Shown here: positions 34,431-43,487 of the stretch, piece after piece | How the letters are laid out: every line of letters starts with the position of its first letter | Position numbering within the stretch: the stretch's first letter is position 1 | Source: Streptomyces sp. sk2.1 | GTDB taxonomy: Bacteria; Actinomycetota; Actinomycetes; Streptomycetales; Streptomycetaceae | Length of the DNA: 64,000 nt | Assembly (NCBI RefSeq): GCF_008120935.1 | Contig: NZ_RDBO01000020.1 | Location: forward strand, 838,277-902,276 | Direction of reading: 5' to 3' | The notes under the pieces: model-generated | Database searches by the model: none | Seen by the model: only the letters and a program-made list of their open reading frames with translations | What the model was told of the DNA's origin: nothing | Made by a program: the position numbers and the translations under genes

Positions 34431-35405
34431 TCAGCCCAGGTGGACGCGGACCTCGGCGGCGGCGTCGTGGCCGTACGCCTTGGTGAAGCGGTCCATGAAG
34501 TGGGCGCGGCGCAGGGTGTACTCCTGGGTGCCGACCGTCTCGATGACCAGGGTGGCCAGCATGCAGCCGACCTGGGCGGCGCGCTCCAGGCCGACGCCCC
34601 AGGCGAGGCCGGAGAGGAATCCGGCGCGGAAGGCGTCGCCGACGCCGGTCGGGTCGGCCTTGGTCTCCTCCTCGGGGCAGCCGACCTCGATCGGGTCCTC
34701 GCCCGCGCGCTCGATCCGGACGCCGCGGGCGCCGAGCGTGGTGACCCGGTGGCCGACCTTGCCCAGGATCTCCTCGTCGGTCCAGCCGGTCTTGGACTCG
34801 ATGAGTCCCTTCTCGTACTCGTTGGAGAAGAGGTACGTGGCGCCGTCGAGGAGGATCCGGATCTCCTCGCCGTCCATCCGGGCGATCTGCTGCGAGAAGT
34901 CGGCGGCGAACGGGATGCCCCGGGAGCGGCACTCCTCGGTGTGGCGGAGCATGCCCTCGGGGTCGTCGGCGCCGATCGAGACGAGGTCGAGGCCGCCCAC
35001 CCGGTCCGCGACGGCCTTCAGCTCGATGAGCCGGGCCTCGCTCATCGCACCCGTGTAGAAGGAGCCGATCTGGTTGTGGTCGGCGTCCGTGGTGCAGACG
35101 AAGCGGGCGGTGTGCAGGACCTCGGAGATCCGGACCGAGCCGGTGTCGACGCCGTGCCGGTCGAGCCAGGCGCGGTACTCGTCGAAGTCGGAGCCGGCGG
35201 CGCCGACCAGGATCGGGTTCGTACCGAGCAGACCCATGCCGAAGCAGATGTTGGCGGCGACACCGCCCCGGCGCACGTCGAGGTTGTCGACCAGGAAGGA
35301 GAGCGAGACCGTGTGCAGCTGATCCGCGACCAGCTGGTCGGCGAAACGGCCGGGGAAGGTCATGAGGTGATCGGTGGCGATGGAGCCGGTGACTGCGATT
35401 CGCAC
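34431..35405 (-). CDS. PfkB-family carbohydrate/nucleoside kinase (adenosine-kinase-like)
   Basis: A 324-residue ribokinase-fold kinase. RRGGVAANICFGMGLLG is PfkB signature 1, and DPTGVGDAFRAGFLSG near residue 262 is signature 2 with the catalytic Asp. Opening with RIAVTGSIATDHLMTFPG it most resembles the actinobacterial group that includes M. tuberculosis AdoK (Rv2202c), which phosphorylates adenosine; the substrate here is inferred. The start is GTG at 35405 with GGAG eleven bases upstream. It converges with the desulfurase gene. Confidence 0.87.
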   Translation of the reverse strand: MRIAVTGSIATDHLMTFPGRFADQLVADQLHTVSLSFLVDNLDVRRGGVAANICFGMGLLGTNPILVGAAGSDFDEYRAWLDRHGVDTGSVRISEVLHTARFVCTTDADHNQIGSFYTGAMSEARLIELKAVADRVGGLDLVSIGADDPEGMLRHTEECRSRGIPFAADFSQQIARMDGEEIRILLDGATYLFSNEYEKGLIESKTGWTDEEILGKVGHRVTTLGARGVRIERAGEDPIEVGCPEEETKADPTGVGDAFRAGFLSGLAWGVGLERAAQVGCMLATLVIETVGTQEYTLRRAHFMDRFTKAYGHDAAAEVRVHLG

Positions 35406-35564
35406 GGGGAGACTGCTCCTGCGGAGATCGGGGGGAACGGCTGACGGTGTTCCCGGGGCGGCGTGACAGTTCACGCTACCCGCTCCCCGGACCCGGCTGA
35501 AGCGGGGAAAACTACCCGATAGTAGGGCTTTCCTCCTGAGCCGTGTGATGCCTACGGTGCGGTT

Positions 35565-35762
35565 ATGTCGAACCACATCGCCACGCACGAGTCCGAAATG
35601 AGCCTGGCCGAGCTGCGCGGGGACTGCGCGCGGATGGCTCCGCACTGGGCGGCCCACCCGAAGTCTGCCCCTGTTCCGGTGGCTCCGTCCCGGATTCACG
35701 GGGTCACCGTGCCCGCGGCCTCCGCCCGGCTGGTCGACGCCATGCCCGAGTACGGCGACTGA
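35565..35762 (+). CDS. small conserved hypothetical protein
   Basis: A 65-residue protein of unknown function, MSNHIATHESEMSLAELRGD followed by CARMAPHWAAHPK and a Pro/Val-rich end. Third-position GC is as high as in neighbouring genes, which supports coding. The ATG lies six bases after TACGGT (35553-35558) with no ribosome site, consistent with a leaderless message. Nothing in its motifs points to a role. Confidence 0.6.
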   Translation: MSNHIATHESEMSLAELRGDCARMAPHWAAHPKSAPVPVAPSRIHGVTVPAASARLVDAMPEYGD

Positions 35763-35928
35763 TTCCGGCCGGTACCGGCACGGTGCCGGTACCGGCAACG
35801 ATCGCGCCCCGCCCCGGGAGGGAACCGCTCGCGCCCCTGTCCCGTCCCACCGTTGTCCCCGGACCCCGGGGACGGACGACGGGCCGGATCACGACACGTG
35901 ACGGCCACGCAGGCGAAGGAGCGATCCG

Positions 35929-37422
35929 GTGAGCACCGAGCGACCCGACAACGACGTGACCGGCCCCCGGCGGCGTTCGCCGCTCGCCGTGGCCTCGGTG
36001 GCGGCAGCCGTACTGCTGGCCGGGGGTGGCGGCGCCTACTGGGCCGCGACCGCCGCCGACGGCGGCGACACGACGGCCGGCAGCGCGGACGACAGCGGCG
36101 GCGCCCCTCCCCCGCTGGCCCTGGACACCGAATCGGACGGCCCCGCGAGGTCGGACGGGCCCGTGCGGGGCATCGCGCCGGGCGAGCCCGACCCGAACGG
36201 CGGCCGGGTGGTCTACCGGGTGTCCGGCGAGCTGCCCCAGGGGCCCGACAGGGCCGCGGTGCGGCGGGCGACGGGCACCGTCTCGGCCGCCGAGGTGACC
36301 CGGCTGGCGAAGGCGCTGGGCCTGCGGGGGACGCCTCGGACGGAGGGCACGGCCTGGACGGTGGGGTCCGCCGGGGACGGCTCGGGCCCGGTCCTCCGGG
36401 TGGAGAAGCAGGCCCCCGGCACCTGGACGTTCAGCCGTTACGGCTCCGGCGGCACGGACAACTGCCGTGACACCGAGGTCTGTTCGAGCCAGAAGGTGTC
36501 CCCGGGCGGTTCCGGCGACCCGGTGGGCGAGAACGTGGCCAAGGCCGCCGCGACCCCGATCCTGAAGGCGGCGGGGCAGGACGACGCCGCGCTCGACACC
36601 CGCCAACTCATGGGCTCGGTACGGGTGGTGAACGCCGACCCGAAGGTGGGCGGGCTTCCCACGTACGGCTGGTCGACCGGCATCCAGGTGGGCCCCGGCG
36701 GTGAAGTGGTGGGCGGCGCGGGGAACTTGAAGGCCCCGGAGAAGAGCGACAGCTACCCGGTGATCAGCGCGGGCGAGGCGCTGAAGCAGCTGAACGGGCG
36801 CTCGACGCGCGGGGGCCTGCAGAAGGACATCGGCGGCTGTGCCACCCCCGTACCGCTGCAGGACGGGAAGGGCGACCCGAAGAAGCAGCCGAAGGTGGAC
36901 TGCGGGACGCGGAGCCCGGCGGAGCAGCCGCCGACGAGGACCGTGACGATCGACAGGGCGGTCTTCGGCCTGTCGACGCAGTACGTGGCGGGCGAGCGGA
37001 CGCTCGTGCCGTCCTGGCTCTTCTCGGTGCGGCAGGACGCCGGGGGCCCGGGCGCCACGCTGCCGCGGGTCGCCGTGGACCCCTCGTACCTGACGAAGGA
37101 CGCACCGGCGACGACCGCGCCCGTGCCGACGCCGACCCCGTCCCCCGGGGACGGGGAGAAGTCCGGCCGGCTGCTGTCGTACAGCGCCGACGGGCGGACC
37201 CTGTCGGTGAAGTTCTGGGGCGGGGTGTGCAGCACGTACACCGCGAGCGCGACCGAGGACGGGAACCGGGTCACGGTGACGGTGACGGAGACGAAGCAGC
37301 CCGGGAAGAAGGTCTGCATCCTGATCGCCAAGGAGCTGACCCGCACGGTGACGCTGGACGCGCCGCTCGGTGACCGGAAGGTGGTCGACGCGACCTCGGG
37401 CGGCGCCGTGCCCCGCGGCTGA
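35929..37422 (+). CDS. membrane-anchored exported protein of unknown function
   Basis: A 497-residue protein with a single N-terminal helix (about 19-42, LAVASVAAAVLLAGGGGAYW) after a charged start, so it is probably anchored and faces outward. The rest is polar with low-complexity Gly/Pro/Thr stretches (APVPTPTPSPGDGEKSG), a likely disulfide pair in DNCRDTEVCSSQK, and a C-terminal domain ending with CSTYTASATEDGNRVTV and KVCILIAKELTRTV that resembles exported lipoprotein-type beta domains. I do not recognise the family. The GTG follows GGAG by eight bases. A 21-bp hairpin ends the transcript. Confidence 0.82.
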   Translation: MSTERPDNDVTGPRRRSPLAVASVAAAVLLAGGGGAYWAATAADGGDTTAGSADDSGGAPPPLALDTESDGPARSDGPVRGIAPGEPDPNGGRVVYRVSGELPQGPDRAAVRRATGTVSAAEVTRLAKALGLRGTPRTEGTAWTVGSAGDGSGPVLRVEKQAPGTWTFSRYGSGGTDNCRDTEVCSSQKVSPGGSGDPVGENVAKAAATPILKAAGQDDAALDTRQLMGSVRVVNADPKVGGLPTYGWSTGIQVGPGGEVVGGAGNLKAPEKSDSYPVISAGEALKQLNGRSTRGGLQKDIGGCATPVPLQDGKGDPKKQPKVDCGTRSPAEQPPTRTVTIDRAVFGLSTQYVAGERTLVPSWLFSVRQDAGGPGATLPRVAVDPSYLTKDAPATTAPVPTPTPSPGDGEKSGRLLSYSADGRTLSVKFWGGVCSTYTASATEDGNRVTVTVTETKQPGKKVCILIAKELTRTVTLDAPLGDRKVVDATSGGAVPRG

Positions 37423-37437
37423 ACCGCACGCACGACG

Positions 37438-37483
37438 ACGACGGCGGCGGTGGTCCCCGGTCGGGGACCACCGCCGCCGTCGT
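37438..37483. terminator. 21-bp perfect terminator hairpin
   Basis: 37438-37458 and 37463-37483 are exact reverse complements (ACGACGGCGGCGGTGG...) around a GGTC loop, 15 bases past the exported-protein stop and convergent with erpA. Confidence 0.8.
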
Positions 37484-37541
37484 GCCGTTCCGCCGTTCCC
37501 GGGATCCGCGCGCCCACTCGGGGCGCGCGGGCCCGCGGGGG

Positions 37542-37898
37542 TCAGTTGAAGGAGTCCCCGCAGGCGCAGGAGCCCGTGGCGTTGGGGTTGTCGATCGTGA
37601 AGCCCTGCTTCTCGATGGTGTCGACGAAGTCGATGGAGGCGCCGCCCAGGTACGGGGCGCTCATCCGGTCGGTGACGACCTTGACGCCGTCGAAGTCCTT
37701 CACGACGTCCCCGTCGAGCGAACGCTCGTCGAAGAAGAGCTGGTAGCGCAGGCCCGAGCAGCCGCCGGGCTGAACGGCGACGCGCAGCGCCAGGTCGTCA
37801 CGGCCTTCCTGCTCCAGCAGGCTCTTGACCTTGGCTGCGGCGGCGTCGGACAGGAGGATGCCGTCGCTCACGGTGGTGGTCTCGTCCGATACGGACAT
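37542..37898 (-). CDS. erpA: iron-sulfur cluster insertion protein, A-type carrier
   Basis: A 118-residue HesB/IscA-type carrier delivering Fe-S clusters to target proteins. The three ligand Cys are C47 in PGGCSGLRY and C111 and C113 in GSCACGDSF. The length and the FFDE and IDFVDT segments match ErpA. Likely clients in this window are NadA and the Rieske protein. It is divergent from nadA, with a shared AT-richer control region of about 240 bases. Confidence 0.92.
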   Translation of the reverse strand: MSVSDETTTVSDGILLSDAAAAKVKSLLEQEGRDDLALRVAVQPGGCSGLRYQLFFDERSLDGDVVKDFDGVKVVTDRMSAPYLGGASIDFVDTIEKQGFTIDNPNATGSCACGDSFN

Positions 37899-38069
37899 CT
37901 GCTTCTCTCCCGGGTTGTACGGAGACTGCTTGCCGACGTTGCAACCGTCGGAGCCGCGGATTCATTCCGGGCCGAGCGCTTGCCTGTTCCATTCATGCTC
38001 GCACACCGCTCCGGCGGGGGGATGCGTCACATCGACACTATGGCCATCGTCAAAGTGACGTGAACCGGA

Positions 38070-38075
38070 TATGAT
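38070..38075 (+). promoter_or_regulatory. putative -10 box in the AT-rich erpA-nadA control region
   Basis: TATGAT in GGATATGATAGATAGTGTC, 67 bases ahead of nadA. The stretch 38062-38110 is the most AT-rich sequence nearby. No clear -35 box or known operator is evident. Confidence 0.35.
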
Positions 38076-38141
38076 AGATAGTGTCAATTAGACGAAAAGG
38101 CTTTCGCAGAAGCTTTCAGCAGAGAAGAAAGGGTGCGTGAC

Positions 38142-39329
38142 GTGACCACGGCCCACCCCGCCCAGGAACTCGACGTCCAGCCGACGCCCCTCGCCCTGCT
38201 CCTGCTCGGTCGTGAGGCCGACCCCCGGAGCGAGCGCGGCGTCGAGTGCCCCGGCGACCTGCCATCCCCGTCCGACCCGGACCTGGTGGAGCGCGCCCGT
38301 GCCGCCAAGGAGAAGCTCGGGGACAAGGTGTTCGTCCTCGGCCACCACTACCAGCGCGACGAGGTCATCCAGTTCGCGGACGTCACCGGCGACTCCTTCA
38401 AGCTCGCCCGGGACGCGGCGGCGCGGCCGGAGGCCGAGTACATCGTCTTCTGCGGCGTGCACTTCATGGCCGAGTCCGCGGACATCCTGACCACGGACGA
38501 CCAGAAGGTCGTGCTGCCGGACCTGGCGGCGGGCTGCTCCATGGCGGACATGGCCACCGCCGAGCAGGTCGCCGAGTGCTGGGACGTGCTGACCGAGGCC
38601 GGGGTCGCCGAGCAGGTCGTGCCCGTCTCGTACATGAACTCCTCCGCCGACATCAAGGCGTTCACCGGGCGGCACGGCGGCACCATCTGCACCTCGTCCA
38701 ACGCCCGGCGGGCCCTGGAGTGGGCCTTCGAGCAGGGCGAGAAGGTGCTCTTCCTGCCCGACCAGCACCTCGGCCGGAACACCGCGGTCCGGGACCTGGG
38801 GATGTCGCTGGAGGACTGCGTCCTCTACAACCCGCACAAGCCGAACGGCGGCCTGACCGCCGAGGAGCTGCGGAACGCGAAGATGATCCTGTGGCGCGGG
38901 CACTGCTCGGTGCACGGCCGCTTCTCGGTCGAGTCCGTGAACGACGTGCGCGAGCGGATCCCGGGCGTCAACGTCCTGGTGCACCCGGAGTGCAAGCACG
39001 AGGTCGTGGCCGCTGCCGACCACGTGGGCTCGACGGAGTACATCATCAAGGCCCTGGAGGCGGCCCCGGCCGGCTCGAAGTGGGCGATCGGCACCGAGCT
39101 GAACCTGGTGCGCCGCCTGGCGAACCGGTTCGCGGCCGAGGACAAGGAGATCGTCTTCCTCGACCGGACGGTGTGCTTCTGCTCGACGATGAACCGCATC
39201 GACCTGCCGCACCTGGTGTGGGCCCTGGAGTCGCTGGTCGAGGGCAACCTCGTCAACCGGATCGAGGTCGACCCGGAGACGGAGAAGTACGCGAAGCTGG
39301 CGCTGGAGCGGATGCTGGCGCTGCCGTAG
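38142..39329 (+). CDS. nadA: quinolinate synthase A
   Basis: A 395-residue 4Fe-4S enzyme condensing iminoaspartate and dihydroxyacetone phosphate to quinolinate for NAD synthesis. VLGHHYQRDEVIQFAD carries the substrate-binding His; the three cluster Cys lie in AAGCSMADM, HPECKHEV and VCFCSTMNR. YNPHKPNGG and GTELNLVRRL are further signatures. Of two GTG codons nine bases apart, 38142 has AAGG at a proper distance and 38133 does not. nadB/nadC are not adjacent, so it stands alone, closed by a strong hairpin. Confidence 0.95.
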   Translation: MTTAHPAQELDVQPTPLALLLLGREADPRSERGVECPGDLPSPSDPDLVERARAAKEKLGDKVFVLGHHYQRDEVIQFADVTGDSFKLARDAAARPEAEYIVFCGVHFMAESADILTTDDQKVVLPDLAAGCSMADMATAEQVAECWDVLTEAGVAEQVVPVSYMNSSADIKAFTGRHGGTICTSSNARRALEWAFEQGEKVLFLPDQHLGRNTAVRDLGMSLEDCVLYNPHKPNGGLTAEELRNAKMILWRGHCSVHGRFSVESVNDVRERIPGVNVLVHPECKHEVVAAADHVGSTEYIIKALEAAPAGSKWAIGTELNLVRRLANRFAAEDKEIVFLDRTVCFCSTMNRIDLPHLVWALESLVEGNLVNRIEVDPETEKYAKLALERMLALP

Positions 39330-39384
39330 CGGGAGACCGGGACGGGCCGTCGGCGACGGACCCGTCCCCCGCCGAGGTCGCACG

Positions 39385-39423
39385 AAGGCCCTGGCACCGT
39401 CGGACCGACGGTGCCAGGGCCTT
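39385..39423. terminator. 19-bp perfect terminator hairpin
   Basis: AAGGCCCTGGCACCGTCGG (39385-39403) is complementary to 39405-39423 and is followed by T. It lies between convergent nadA and RND transporter genes. Confidence 0.8.
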
Positions 39424-39437
39424 TCGCGTGCCGGTCG

Positions 39438-42400
39438 TCAGGCCCCGACCGGCTCCTCCTCGCGGACGTCCTCGGCAGGCTCCGCGACGCCCGCCTTCCC
39501 CGCCCGCCCGGCGGCCTTCTTCTTCGCGCGGCGCTCCTTGCGGAGTTCGACCATCGCGTAGAGCGTCGGCACCAGGAGCAGGGTCAGCAGGGTCGAGGTG
39601 ACCAGGCCGCCGATCACCACGACGGCGAGCGGCTGCGAGATGAAGCCGCCCTCGCCGGTGACGCCGAGCGCCATCGGGAGCAGGGCGAAGATCGTCGCCA
39701 GGGCGGTCATCAGGATCGGGCGGAGCCGGTGGCGGCCGCCCTCGACGACCGCCTCGACGACGCCCATGCCCTGGGCCCGGTACTGGTTGATCAGGTCGAT
39801 CAGCACGATCGCGTTGGTCACCACGATGCCGATCAGCATCAGCATGCCGATCATCGCCGGGATGCCCATCGGGGTGTCGGTGGCGACGAGCAAGCCGATC
39901 GCGCCGGTCGCCGCGAACGGGATGGAGACCAGCAGGATCAGCGGCTGGACCAGGGACCGGAAGGTCGCCACCAGCAGCATGAAGACGATCGCGATCGCCG
40001 CCAGCATGGCCAGGCCGAGCTTGGCGAACGAGTCGCTCTGGTCCTCGGTGACCCCGCCGATGGTGGCGGTGGCGCCCTCGGGGAGCTCCAGCGCGTCGAT
40101 CTCCTTCTCCAGCGCGGCGCTGACCGCGCCGGTGTTGTCGCTGGTGGGCTTGGCGGTGATGGTGGCGGCGCGCTGGCCGTCGATCCGGGTCATCGAGACC
40201 GGGCCGGGGACCAGTTCGACGTCGGCGACCCGGCCGAGCTTCACCGGGCCGAGGGGGAGGGCCTTCAGCTCGGCCATGGTGGTGGCCGGGTGGGCGGACT
40301 TGATGACGACGTCCCGCTCGGTGTCGTCCATGACCGCCTTGCCGGCCGGGGTGCCGCGCACCGCTCCGGCGACGGCCGCGCCGAGCGCGCTCTGGTCGAA
40401 GCCGGCGTCCGCCGCCCGGGCGTTGGGCTTCACCGAGATCCGCGGGACGCTCTGCGACAGGTCGCTCTGGACGTCGGTGACGTCCTCGATGCCGGCGACC
40501 GCGCCGCGCACCTTCTCGGACGCCTTGCGCAGCACGTCCGCGTCGGCGGCCTTGACCACGACGCTGAGGTCCTGGCTGCCGAAGCCGTCGCCCGCGGAGA
40601 TGGTGGTGTCACCGATGCCGTCGAGCTCGCCGAGCGCCTTGTCGATGCGCTTCTGGGTGGCGTCGAAGTCGCCCGAGTCCTTCAGGGTGACCTGGTACGT
40701 GGCCTGGTTGGATCCGGTGCCGCCGCCGAAGGCCGCCATGAAGCCGGAGGAACCGACGGTGACCTGGTAGTCCTTGACGCCCTTGTCGTCGGCGAGGACC
40801 TTCTCGACCTTCCCGGCCGCCTCGTCGGCGGCCGCCAGGCTGGTGCCGGGGGCCAGCTCCTGCTTGATGGAGAGGACCTCCTGCTCGCCCTGGTCGAAGA
40901 AGTTGGTCTTCAGCAGCGGGGCCATGCCGAAGGTGGCGAGCAGCACCACGACGGCGATGGCGAGGCTGGTGACACGGCGCCGGGTCGCGAAGCGGAGCAC
41001 CGGGACGTACAGCCGCTGGAGCCGGCTGCGGGCCTCCTTCTCCTCCGCCTTGCGACGGGCCTCTTCCGGGTCGTCCAGGGCGGTGCCCTTGGGGGCGCGC
41101 AGGAACCAGTACGACAGGACGGGCACCACGGTCAGCGAGACCAGCAGGGAGGCCAGCAGGGCCGCGGTGACGGTCAGCGAGAAGGAGCCGAAGAGCTCTC
41201 CGACCACGCCGCCGACGAGGCCGATCGGCAGGAAGACGGCGACCGTGGTGAGGGTCGAGGAGGTGACCGCGCCGGCCACTTCCTTCACCGCGGTGATGAT
41301 CGCCGACTGGCGCTCCTCGCCGTAGCCGAGGTGGCGCTTGATGTTCTCCAGGACCACGATCGAGTCGTCGACGACCCGGCCGATGGCGATGGTCAGCGCG
41401 CCGAGCGTGAGCATGTTGAGCGACAGGTCCCGGGTCCAGAGCACGATCAGCGCGAGGACCACGGAGAGCGGGATGGAGACCGCGGTGACCAGGGTCGAGC
41501 GCAGCGACGCGAGGAAGACCAGGATCACGACGACGGCGAAGAGCAGACCGAGCGCGCCTTCGGTGGTCAGACCGGAGATCGCCTTGGAGACGGCGGGGCC
41601 CTGGTCGGAGACCACGGTCAGTTCGGCGCCGGCGCCGAGGTCCTTGCGGAGGTCGGGGAGCTTGTCCTCGACCGCGTCCGAGATGGCGACGGCGCTGCCG
41701 TCCTTGTCCATGGTGGCCATCACGGCGAGGCTCGGCCGGCCGTTCGTCCGGGTGATGGAGACCGCGGCGGCCTGCTCCTGCTCGACCTTCGCGACGTCAC
41801 CGACGCGAACCGGCTTGCCGCGCTCGCCCGTTGCCGCGCCCTGGGGGGCGATCCGCAGGTCCTCGATCTGCTTCAGGGAGGTGAAGGAGCCGCCGACCTG
41901 GACGGTGCGGCTCTTGCCCGACTCGGAGAACGAACCGGCCGGGACGGTCGCGCCGCCCGACTGGAGCGCCTGGGCGAGCGTCATGGCGTTCAGCCCGGCG
42001 GCGGCGAGCTTCTCGTCGTCGGGGGTGACGGAGACCTGGAGGTCGCGCACCCCGTCGACGGTGACCTGGCCTACGCCGCTGATGTCCTCCAGGGCGGGGA
42101 CGACCGTGCGGTCCAGCTGGTCGGCGAGCGCCTGCTGGTCCTTGTCGGAGGTGACGGCCAGGACGACCGCCGGGATGTCGTCGGTCGAACCGGCGATGAC
42201 CTGCGGGTCCACGTCGTCGGGAAGCAGGGCGCGGGCGCGGTTGACCGCCTGCTGGATGTCGGCGACGAGCTGCTTGGTGCCCTCGCTGCCGAAGTCGAAG
42301 GACGCCATGATGACGGCGCTGCCCTCGCTGGCGGTGGAGGTGATGCCGGTGACCCCGTCGACCGTCTTGAGGGAGTTCTCCAGCGGTTCGACGACCTGCT

Positions 42401-42584
42401 TCTCGACCACATCGGGGGACGCACCCTGATAGGGGGCGAGTACCGACACCACCGGAAGCTCGATGGTGGGCAACAGCTGCTGCTTGAGCTGCGGGATCGC
42501 GATCGCTCCGAATACGAGCGCGACGATCGAGATCAGTCCGATCAGGGCCCGTTGCGCGAGGCTGAATCTGGACAGCCAGGACAT
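39438..42584 (-). CDS. RND-superfamily (AcrB/HAE1-like) efflux transporter permease
   Basis: A 1048-residue RND protein with the classic layout: a helix at the N-terminus (LIGLISIVALVFGAIAI), a porter domain, helices 2-6 (about 330-530), a second porter domain and helices 8-12. LIVLWTRDLSLNMLTLGALTIAIG and GRVVDDSIVVLENIKRHLG give helix 4 with its proton-relay Asp residues. No membrane-fusion protein or outer channel is encoded nearby, as expected for a monoderm host. The substrate is unknown; drugs or lipids are typical. The ATG at 42584 opens the conserved domain. The C-tail is basic, then acidic (EDVREEEPVGA). Confidence 0.9.
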   Translation of the reverse strand: MSWLSRFSLAQRALIGLISIVALVFGAIAIPQLKQQLLPTIELPVVSVLAPYQGASPDVVEKQVVEPLENSLKTVDGVTGITSTASEGSAVIMASFDFGSEGTKQLVADIQQAVNRARALLPDDVDPQVIAGSTDDIPAVVLAVTSDKDQQALADQLDRTVVPALEDISGVGQVTVDGVRDLQVSVTPDDEKLAAAGLNAMTLAQALQSGGATVPAGSFSESGKSRTVQVGGSFTSLKQIEDLRIAPQGAATGERGKPVRVGDVAKVEQEQAAAVSITRTNGRPSLAVMATMDKDGSAVAISDAVEDKLPDLRKDLGAGAELTVVSDQGPAVSKAISGLTTEGALGLLFAVVVILVFLASLRSTLVTAVSIPLSVVLALIVLWTRDLSLNMLTLGALTIAIGRVVDDSIVVLENIKRHLGYGEERQSAIITAVKEVAGAVTSSTLTTVAVFLPIGLVGGVVGELFGSFSLTVTAALLASLLVSLTVVPVLSYWFLRAPKGTALDDPEEARRKAEEKEARSRLQRLYVPVLRFATRRRVTSLAIAVVVLLATFGMAPLLKTNFFDQGEQEVLSIKQELAPGTSLAAADEAAGKVEKVLADDKGVKDYQVTVGSSGFMAAFGGGTGSNQATYQVTLKDSGDFDATQKRIDKALGELDGIGDTTISAGDGFGSQDLSVVVKAADADVLRKASEKVRGAVAGIEDVTDVQSDLSQSVPRISVKPNARAADAGFDQSALGAAVAGAVRGTPAGKAVMDDTERDVVIKSAHPATTMAELKALPLGPVKLGRVADVELVPGPVSMTRIDGQRAATITAKPTSDNTGAVSAALEKEIDALELPEGATATIGGVTEDQSDSFAKLGLAMLAAIAIVFMLLVATFRSLVQPLILLVSIPFAATGAIGLLVATDTPMGIPAMIGMLMLIGIVVTNAIVLIDLINQYRAQGMGVVEAVVEGGRHRLRPILMTALATIFALLPMALGVTGEGGFISQPLAVVVIGGLVTSTLLTLLLVPTLYAMVELRKERRAKKKAAGRAGKAGVAEPAEDVREEEPVGA

Positions 42585-42750
42585 GGGTGAGGTCTCTCTT
42601 CTGTGGCTTGCGCGGCAGGTGGGACGGGTGACTCGGGACAGACCCGGCCCAGTTACACCTTCGCTCACCGCCGGGGGCGCGGACCTCGGCCCCAGGGTCG
42701 CTTTCTCACGCCCCGCATACCGCAGGTGGAGTACGCCGAATCTCCACCCG

Positions 42751-43446
42751 TTACTCCACCCTGGGGCGCACCAGGCCCGATTCGTAGGCGATTACCACCA
42801 ATTGCGCCCGGTCCCTGGCGCCCAGTTTCGCCATCGCCCTGTTCACATGGGTCTTGACCGTGAGCGGGCTGACGACGAGCCGCTCGGCGATCTCGTCGTT
42901 GGAGTGGCCGCCCGCGACCAGGACGAGCACCTCGCGCTCGCGGCCGGTGAGCGCGGCGAGCCGTTCCGAGTACTCCGCGGCGCTCGGCCCCTCGCCGTCC
43001 GAACTGCCGCCCTGGGCGAGGAAGGTGGCGATCAGGCCCTTGGTGGCGGCCGGTGAGAGCAGTGCCTCGCCGGCCGCGGCGATCCGGATGGCGTTGAGGA
43101 GTTCCTCGGGTTCCGCCCCCTTGCCGAGGAAGCCGGACGCCCCGGCCCGCAGCGACTGCACCACGTACTCGTCCACCTCGAAGGTGGTGAGCATGACGAC
43201 CCGCACGTCCGACAGTTCCGGATCGGCGCTGATCATGCGGGTCGCGGTGAGCCCGTCCGTGCCGGGCATCCGGATGTCCATCAGCACCACGTCGGCCCGG
43301 GTGGAGCGGGCGAGTTCCACGGCCTGCGCGCCGTCCGCCGCCTCGCCGACCACCTCCATGTCGGCCTCCGAGTCGACCAGCACCCGGAACGCGCTGCGCA
43401 GCAGCGTCTGGTCGTCGACGAGCAGCACCTTGATGGGCGGTGTCAT
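42751..43446 (-). CDS. NarL/LuxR-family response regulator
   Basis: A 231-residue regulator with a receiver domain (1-120; acidic DD at 11-12, phospho-Asp D57 in LMDIRMPG, Lys in GFLGKGAEPEE) and a C-terminal LuxR helix-turn-helix (about 163-225, LTGREREVLVLVAGGHSNDE...VSPLTVKTHVNRAMAKLGA). It is transcribed just after its kinase, 41 bases apart, and read toward the RND gene, which starts 166 bases beyond and may be a target. The signal is unknown. Confidence 0.93.
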   Translation of the reverse strand: MTPPIKVLLVDDQTLLRSAFRVLVDSEADMEVVGEAADGAQAVELARSTRADVVLMDIRMPGTDGLTATRMISADPELSDVRVVMLTTFEVDEYVVQSLRAGASGFLGKGAEPEELLNAIRIAAAGEALLSPAATKGLIATFLAQGGSSDGEGPSAAEYSERLAALTGREREVLVLVAGGHSNDEIAERLVVSPLTVKTHVNRAMAKLGARDRAQLVVIAYESGLVRPRVE

Positions 43447-43487
43447 GCGTTCTCCCCCGTCCGGCCCGCCGTGTCCGGTTCCTCGGA

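Noticed and set aside
39411-42590. A very long open frame on the plus strand opposite the RND transporter
   Set aside because: It is a GC-rich antisense shadow: low-complexity Arg/Gly/Asp/His composition, no motifs, and the opposite strand encodes a complete RND protein. The same applies to other long antisense frames in the window.
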